Part shown: in pieces, positions 60,701 through 64,000 of the stretch
How the letters are laid out: the number at the start of each line of letters is the position of its first letter
Position numbering within the stretch: position 1 is the first letter of the stretch
Source: Gluconacetobacter diazotrophicus PA1 5
GTDB lineage: Bacteria; Pseudomonadota; Alphaproteobacteria; Acetobacterales; Acetobacteraceae
Direction of reading: 5' to 3'
DNA: 64,000 nt
Assembly: GCF_000067045.1 (NCBI RefSeq)
Contig: NC_010125.1
Span: forward strand, 3,698,001-3,762,000
Translations under genes and position numbers: made by a program
Notes under the pieces: model-generated
Told to the model about the DNA's origin: nothing
Databases searched by the model: none
The model's input: the letters and a program-made list of their open reading frames with translations, nothing else

Positions 60701-61350
60701 TGCGGGACGATACGGTTCTGGTCTTCGGCAATATGTACGGCACGGCGGCCGGGGCCTATCCGGCCCCCGAAGGCGCGCAATATTGCACCCGGTTCGGCAC
60801 GCTGGCCCTGGCGGTGGCGCAGCTTGCCGACCTGTTCATCGCGACCCCGCCGGCGCCCGTGGATCTGTCGGTGGTCGCGAACCGGCGCCTGTTCCGCAGC
60901 GCGGCCGGGGGGGCGCGGTATCCGGGGGCGGACGGATCGGTGCCGCTGGGTGTCGCGCCGCCGGTGTTCCTGACCGTAGCGCCGGGGACGCAGGTGGACA
61001 CCTTCGCGAATAACGGCGGCAGCGGTGGTCCGTTTGCCCTTTCGGGCACCCTTGATGCAGCAGAATCCAACCCGCCCGGCAGCACCTATCAGGAGGTCAT
61101 GGACCAGGCCGCCAACACGCCCGTGGGGGCCGACCCGCAGATCATGCTGGACTGGTCCGACGACGGGGCGCGGACATGGAGCGCGCTGCGGCTGTGCCGG
61201 TCCATGGGCCGCCAGGGCGAATACCTGACGCGCCTGCGCTGGATGAAGCTGGGGCAGGCGCGGCAGCGGGTGCTGCGCCTGCAGGTGACGGACCCGGTGC
61301 GGCGCAACCTAATCGGGTTCTATCTGGATATCGAAGCGGGGATGGACTGA
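57718..61350 (+). CDS. P22 gp10-like tail hub/packaged-DNA stabilising protein with a giant insertion
   Basis: A 1210-residue protein. The N-terminal about 398 residues (FAVQSYRARSVALDAQRCVN, GCPGMVPFAQCG, FELDVETGVGLPG) and the C-terminal about 75 residues (DPQIMLDWSDDGARTWSALR, RSMGRQGEYLTRLRWMKLGQ, LIGFYLDIEAG) fit the gp10 family, normally near 470-500 residues. Between them lie about 735 residues of extra sequence, with lectin-like beta segments (AQVVIRAWDAGGNPIVAASY) and many tryptophan and glycine residues. The core plugs the tail after DNA packaging. The insertion may add a receptor or capsule-binding function (inference). Confidence 0.75.
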   Translation: MAVQAIPFAVQSYRARSVALDAQRCVNFYAESEPKDAKSPVGVWGCPGMVPFAQCGAGPVQGMCMMGGVLYVVSGQALYRVDADGSSVELGATWVTGPVSMDTNGTELVWVDGESGWHYSVAGGVQRITDENFYPADNVVYFDTYFVFNRSGTQQFFLSPEGGLLPFDGTQFASKEATADPLLAVVNTHEQLLLFGASRTEVWYDAGNAPPAFPFQRFDGAFIQRGIAGPHAHCLEDNTTFFLGDDGMFYRLSGFQPQRVSTHATEGAWQAYPTMRDARCFSYTLEGHKFVNLLFPSAPASWVFDVATGLWHERESWAGASADSSIGRWRGNAAIMAYGRVLVGDCLGGTVGQVSFQVYTELGATMRGMIVSPPIHDTRRRVFMQRFELDVETGVGLPGAATTRSVAYAPMGVVLSSPARLAHAGAPSGSPASIANLLASMWVCLPDDGGVPGGLLVGNAPTLDGGPGFAVLLADDPAGGGAQVVIRAWDAGGNPIVAASYGYAGWSGWVNVQVSLSPALQQVQVYANDVALVPAGVTWSSALPVANPGAQSWIVAPSDGTGNPPGVLADPAFGGHTAGEGTHWVNTSPMPDQFGNMISRDPVGNVNAVSQAGAIAWSLPYATIQADVVSQIGAVTNWFSSGATPSVLMQGQYLAIATGFGSWYVGLSVYRLNDGAAPAFLGFVRYWTSALGVDDGDGRCFLAGAQTIDDPILMVQDGWPGTVKNVCVFPSISQIVSGAARTGGLGGLYPSLGNTATWAACQVPQINYAYPAALGTNLLTQWAYNGNVGFFLPDGEGGTNHYLYFSRGDMAANAVAGGNANSEIANVIGPACPDGAMVRIAMGAVSYDALIEANFAKNGATSFTATLPMYSIDNANWVNGAGAAQIPFSDEYAYITTGQPGGTDVYGGQPGLMPIPGTSHWLVTFLKVGRSDSQANLSGASVWDTVRTFVYAGGKAVQLGGAVSGEAYAGAADWSGYTLPGSTGVWGDWNAVAYVRDDTVLVFGNMYGTAAGAYPAPEGAQYCTRFGTLALAVAQLADLFIATPPAPVDLSVVANRRLFRSAAGGARYPGADGSVPLGVAPPVFLTVAPGTQVDTFANNGGSGGPFALSGTLDAAESNPPGSTYQEVMDQAANTPVGADPQIMLDWSDDGARTWSALRLCRSMGRQGEYLTRLRWMKLGQARQRVLRLQVTDPVRRNLIGFYLDIEAGMD

Positions 61351-61985
61351 TGCCGGAGCCATCGCGCCAGACCCTTCCGGTCGGGGATCGTCCGTTCGTC
61401 GACGGCACCGGGGTGCTGACCCTGTCGGCCTATCAGTTCCTGGCGCGGCTGCAGGCTGGTGCCTCCGCGACGATCCGCAACGTCCAGGTGATCGCGGCGG
61501 CGCTGGGCGTGCCGGTGGCGTCCATCCCGGCCGACGGATCGGCGCCCGTCACGCTGCCGGCGTCCTATCCGCCGGTGCCGGACGTTTCCGCCGGCCTGCG
61601 CGATGCCGTGGCCGATGCGCGGCTGCTGGCGATGCTGTCCGGCGCGTCCCGCCCCGACGTGTCCCGCCCCGTGGCGGCCCGGGATGCGGGCCCGCCGCCT
61701 GCCGCGCCGCCGCCGGGTGTCGTGGTGCTGCATAACGGTGCGCGGGTGCTGGACGGGTTCGGCGTGCCGGCCGGCCGGGTCGCGGGGTGGATCGGGGACC
61801 TGTACCTGCAGCGGGACGGCGGTGCCGCCGGCGCGCTGTGGTCGAAGCGGCGGGGGGCCGGCACCGAAACGGGCTGGGCGCCCGCCGGCGGCGCGGCGGG
61901 CGTGCTGCCGCTGGTCAATGGCGACACGGGTCCGGTCGGCATCCTGTCCGACCCGGCGGGGCAGACAATCGGGGTGCCGATCTGA
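61350..61985 (+). CDS. Phage tail or baseplate protein, 211 residues
   Basis: Overlaps the tail hub stop (TGATG). MPEPSRQTLPVGDRPFVDGT and LTLSAYQFLARLQAG are patterns found in short proteins upstream of fibres; the C-terminal part contains GWIGDLYLQRDGGAAGALWS, like fibre hinge segments. Exact function unknown. Confidence 0.6.
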   Translation: MPEPSRQTLPVGDRPFVDGTGVLTLSAYQFLARLQAGASATIRNVQVIAAALGVPVASIPADGSAPVTLPASYPPVPDVSAGLRDAVADARLLAMLSGASRPDVSRPVAARDAGPPPAAPPPGVVVLHNGARVLDGFGVPAGRVAGWIGDLYLQRDGGAAGALWSKRRGAGTETGWAPAGGAAGVLPLVNGDTGPVGILSDPAGQTIGVPI

Positions 61986-62443
61986 TGGGCAACAGTACGC
62001 TGATCACCGACTATCTCGGCTATGGCCCCGCGGCCGGCCGGCCGGCGGCGCCGGCGGTTCCGGCCGGGTGCCTGGGGCTCTATTACGCGGCCGATATCGG
62101 GCAGGTCTATGTCTGGGACGGGGCGTGGCAGGCCTGGGCGCCGCCCGGGCAGTCCTTCGCCGGGTCGCTGGCCGGGGCGGGAACCTCGCAGGGGACGGCC
62201 GCCGTGCTGGCGGCGGACGTCAACCTGTTCACCACCGTGGCGGCCGGGAGCGGGGCGGTGCTGAGCGCCGGCGCGGCCGGCACGTGGCAGAAGGTGCTGA
62301 ACCGGGGGGCGGCATCGCTGCTGGTCTATCCGCCGCCGGGTGGGGCGATCGACGCGGGGGCGGCGGATGCGCCGGCCACCATCCTGGCCGGCGGGGGCGC
62401 GACCTTCTGGCAGAACAGTGCAACGCAATGGTATTCGGAATGA
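61985..62443 (+). CDS. Phage tail-fibre-associated protein, 152 residues
   Basis: Overlaps the previous stop by one base. MGNSTLITDYLGYGPAAGRP, LGLYYAADIGQVYVWDGAWQ and WQKVLNRGAASLLVYPPPGG suggest a beta-rich fibre segment. The stop overlaps the next start. No family is named with confidence. Confidence 0.6.
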   Translation: MGNSTLITDYLGYGPAAGRPAAPAVPAGCLGLYYAADIGQVYVWDGAWQAWAPPGQSFAGSLAGAGTSQGTAAVLAADVNLFTTVAAGSGAVLSAGAAGTWQKVLNRGAASLLVYPPPGGAIDAGAADAPATILAGGGATFWQNSATQWYSE

Positions 62444-63441
62444 AGACACTGCTGATCCTGGCCGGCGCGCTGGCGCTGGCCGCCCCGGCCCGCGCGCAGG
62501 TCGTGGGGCCGGTTTCGCATCGCGACGTGCCGGCCTGCCCCGACAGCGGGGGGAATCACCTGAATTACCAGCCGCTGACGGGGGTGTTTTCCTGCGGGAC
62601 GACGGGGAACGTGCCCGCGATCGGCAATGATACGGTGCTGGGCAATGTCAGCGGCGGCAGCGCGGCGGCCGGGGCGCTGACGCAGGGGCAACTGACGGCG
62701 CTGGTCCAGCCGTTCACCGCCGGCCTGTCGGGCGCGGTGCCGGCCAGCGGCGGCGGGACGACCAATTTCCTGCGTGCCGACGGGACATGGGCGGCGCCAC
62801 CAGGAGGGGGCGCCGCCACGCCGCGGATCGTCCAGAGCCAGGTGGTGGCCTATCCGTCCTCGGCGCTGTCGGTGGCGCTTCCGGCCGTGCCCCAGCCGGG
62901 AAACATGCTGCTGTTCGTCGGCACGAAATGGAGTACCAGTCCCTCGATGGTTCCGGGCTGGACGCAGCTCTACTGGGCCGGGTCCGAGTCCAACGACGGG
63001 CTGATGGTCGTCTATCGGTATGCGATGCCCGGGGATACCGGCAGCATCACGCTTTCGACCCAGGCGACGGGGTGGTCGGGGTGTCTGTTCGAACTCTCCG
63101 GGGTGGCGGCGGGCAATATCGTTTCCGTCCAGGAGGGCGACAATTATTCGGGCGGCGGTACCTCGGTCAGCGCGGGGTCGGGGCTGCCCGACGACGACAG
63201 CATCCTGGTCGGCATCGTCTTTTCCGAAGGGGCCGCCACCCAGCCCACCGTGACGCTGACCGGCGCGACGCAGGGACAATCGACATGGGCGACCGGGTCA
63301 TCCAATGGTGGAAACCGGTTCGTCGCATCGTTTTCGACCGGCCCGCTGCCCAGGGGCGGGGCCACGATCGGCGCGGCGTTTTCGAGTGTCGCGACCGGGG
63401 CCAACATCATGGGGGCGGTCGCGATCAGTCCGGTGCGATAG
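62440..63441 (+). CDS. Tail-fibre-like protein with a signal-peptide-like N-terminus
   Basis: A 333-residue protein. The N-terminus MKTLLILAGALALAAPARAQ has the form of a Sec signal peptide, unusual for a tail protein. The next part (GNVSGGSAAAGALTQGQLTA, SGGGTTNFLRADGTWAAPPG) is a typical fibre shaft, and the C-terminal half is a beta-rich head (GWTQLYWAGSESNDGLMVVY, WSGCLFELSGVAAGNIVSVQ). It may bind the host surface or be exported from the lysogen. It starts with a four-base overlap (ATGA) on the previous gene. Confidence 0.65.
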   Translation: MKTLLILAGALALAAPARAQVVGPVSHRDVPACPDSGGNHLNYQPLTGVFSCGTTGNVPAIGNDTVLGNVSGGSAAAGALTQGQLTALVQPFTAGLSGAVPASGGGTTNFLRADGTWAAPPGGGAATPRIVQSQVVAYPSSALSVALPAVPQPGNMLLFVGTKWSTSPSMVPGWTQLYWAGSESNDGLMVVYRYAMPGDTGSITLSTQATGWSGCLFELSGVAAGNIVSVQEGDNYSGGGTSVSAGSGLPDDDSILVGIVFSEGAATQPTVTLTGATQGQSTWATGSSNGGNRFVASFSTGPLPRGGATIGAAFSSVATGANIMGAVAISPVR

Positions 63442-63547
63442 GACGGTGCGACAGGACGGGGCGACAGGACGGGGCCGGGCACAGGATTGCCCTTGCCTGC
63501 CTGATCTATATTGTAGCCCATACGCTTCCCCAGACCTGCGGAAAACC

Positions 63548-64000
63548 ATGAGTAACGGTGACATATTAAAGAGACCCCAGCGTACGAGTGCTGTCATTTT
63601 CCTTGTCGTGACTCTGGTCTATTTTTATTCCGCGGTGCGGTATGCGCGTCATGCCCCGCTGTGGATGGATGAAGTCCTGACTTATTACACCATTCGACAG
63701 GCGGACCTGTCCCACGTCTTGAGGGCTGTCTGGAGCGGGACCGATTTTTCGCCGTTTTTCATGCATGCCGTGCTTCATGTCATACCGCCTGTCGACCAGG
63801 GCGACCTGTTGTCTCCACGCATTCTTTCAATTTTTTCCGCTTATGGTGCCGCGCTGTGCCTGTTGCGGCTTGCGCGGAAATATTTTGAATTGCCGGTGGC
63901 GGTTCTGTCTTTCAGCCTGCTGCTGGCGTCCTATTTTTTCTTCTTTGCCGTGCAGGCGCGCGAGTATGCGCTGATCGTTTTCCTGTTTTCCGCTTCCCTG
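63548..64000 (+). CDS. GT-C-type membrane glycosyltransferase, N-terminal part (cut by window edge)
   Basis: Open from the ATG at 63548 to the edge, 151 residues. A first helix (AVIFLVVTLVYFYSAVRYAR) is followed by APLWMDEVLTYYTIRQADLS, the acidic first-loop motif of GT-C polyprenyl-linked glycosyltransferases, and further hydrophobic segments. It sits at the end of the fibre genes, where serotype-converting genes often lie in P22-like prophages. Base use is less GC-rich than the structural genes. Substrate unknown. Confidence 0.65.
   Translation, partial: MSNGDILKRPQRTSAVIFLVVTLVYFYSAVRYARHAPLWMDEVLTYYTIRQADLSHVLRAVWSGTDFSPFFMHAVLHVIPPVDQGDLLSPRILSIFSAYGAALCLLRLARKYFELPVAVLSFSLLLASYFFFFAVQAREYALIVFLFSASL

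Larger units (their letters stand above)
36358..64000. mobile_element. Podovirus-like prophage (left part; right end beyond the window)
   Basis: A contiguous phage programme: CI-like repressor and Cro-like gene, primase-helicase, terminase small and large subunits, portal, scaffold, major capsid, head-tail adaptor, tail hub with gp10-type ends, and fibre proteins. Adaptor and hub types match P22-like podoviruses. No integrase or att site is visible in the window; the left boundary is placed at the repressor gene because the next gene leftward is host-like. Two cargo genes and one IS481 copy lie between replication and packaging. Confidence 0.85.

Overview
The window is GC-rich DNA from an alphaproteobacterium, most likely an acetic acid bacterium (Acetobacteraceae, Gluconacetobacter-like). 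I infer this from codon use, gene families (OprB porin, pentapeptide MXKDX protein, DUF2252, molybdoprotein plus cytochrome b561 pairs) and the dense insertion-sequence load. No rRNA, tRNA or CRISPR array was seen. Region 1 (1-5.95 kb): an exported amidase and an alpha/beta hydrolase, then a periplasmic oxidative and metal stress cluster: Met-rich MXKDX protein, sulfite-oxidase-like molybdoprotein, cytochrome b561, exported MsrB and MsrA, and the start of an ECF sigma factor gene. Three promoters in this cluster carry exactly GTAACC-N16-CGAA, the motif I recall for SigF of Caulobacter, so the cluster looks like a compact SigF-type regulon. Its sigma gene is cut by an IS481-family element after 46 codons. 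Region 2 (5.9-11.07 kb): an insertion-sequence graveyard (IS481, IS6, IS701-like, IS256, IS1182-like, IS630) around one lyase gene of the adenylosuccinate lyase/PcaB superfamily. Region 3 (11.07-36.3 kb): chromosomal genes. These are a TonB receptor, amidohydrolase and LysR unit; DUF2252, SulP transporter and CBS-BON genes; a diguanylate cyclase; an OprB porin, beta-propeller and EfeB-type peroxidase operon behind a Fur-like box; arsR-arsC-arsB with a strong palindromic operator; a second cytochrome b561; a HAD phosphatase; a DUF1800/DUF1501 pair; arfB; and small lipoproteins. Region 4 (36.36 kb to the right edge): a podovirus-like prophage that continues past the window. It has a CI-type S24 repressor and Cro-like gene around a shared operator, a primase-helicase, small and large terminase, portal, a GroES-like chaperonin, scaffold, major capsid, head-tail adaptor, P22 gp10-like tail hub, fibre proteins and the start of a GT-C membrane protein that could modify surface glycans. 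Between replication and packaging genes lie two cargo genes: an MHYT-PAS-GGDEF-EAL cyclic-di-GMP gene split by a second IS481 copy with a clean 6-bp target duplication, and an unrecognised, visibly less GC-rich 377-residue gene on the opposite strand. The adaptor is an internally duplicated fusion and the tail hub carries an insertion of about 735 residues. Several genes (DUF2252, a small gene after the portal, the scaffold gene, one IS481 transposase) show single-base changes, most in G or C runs. They may be real mutations or uncorrected assembly errors, and two of them create artificial long fused frames in the prophage. Finally, an intergenic repeat occurs twice (after msrB and after the major capsid gene). 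It has a conserved core and terminal arms that differ between copies but pair within each copy, which suggests a selected hairpin.
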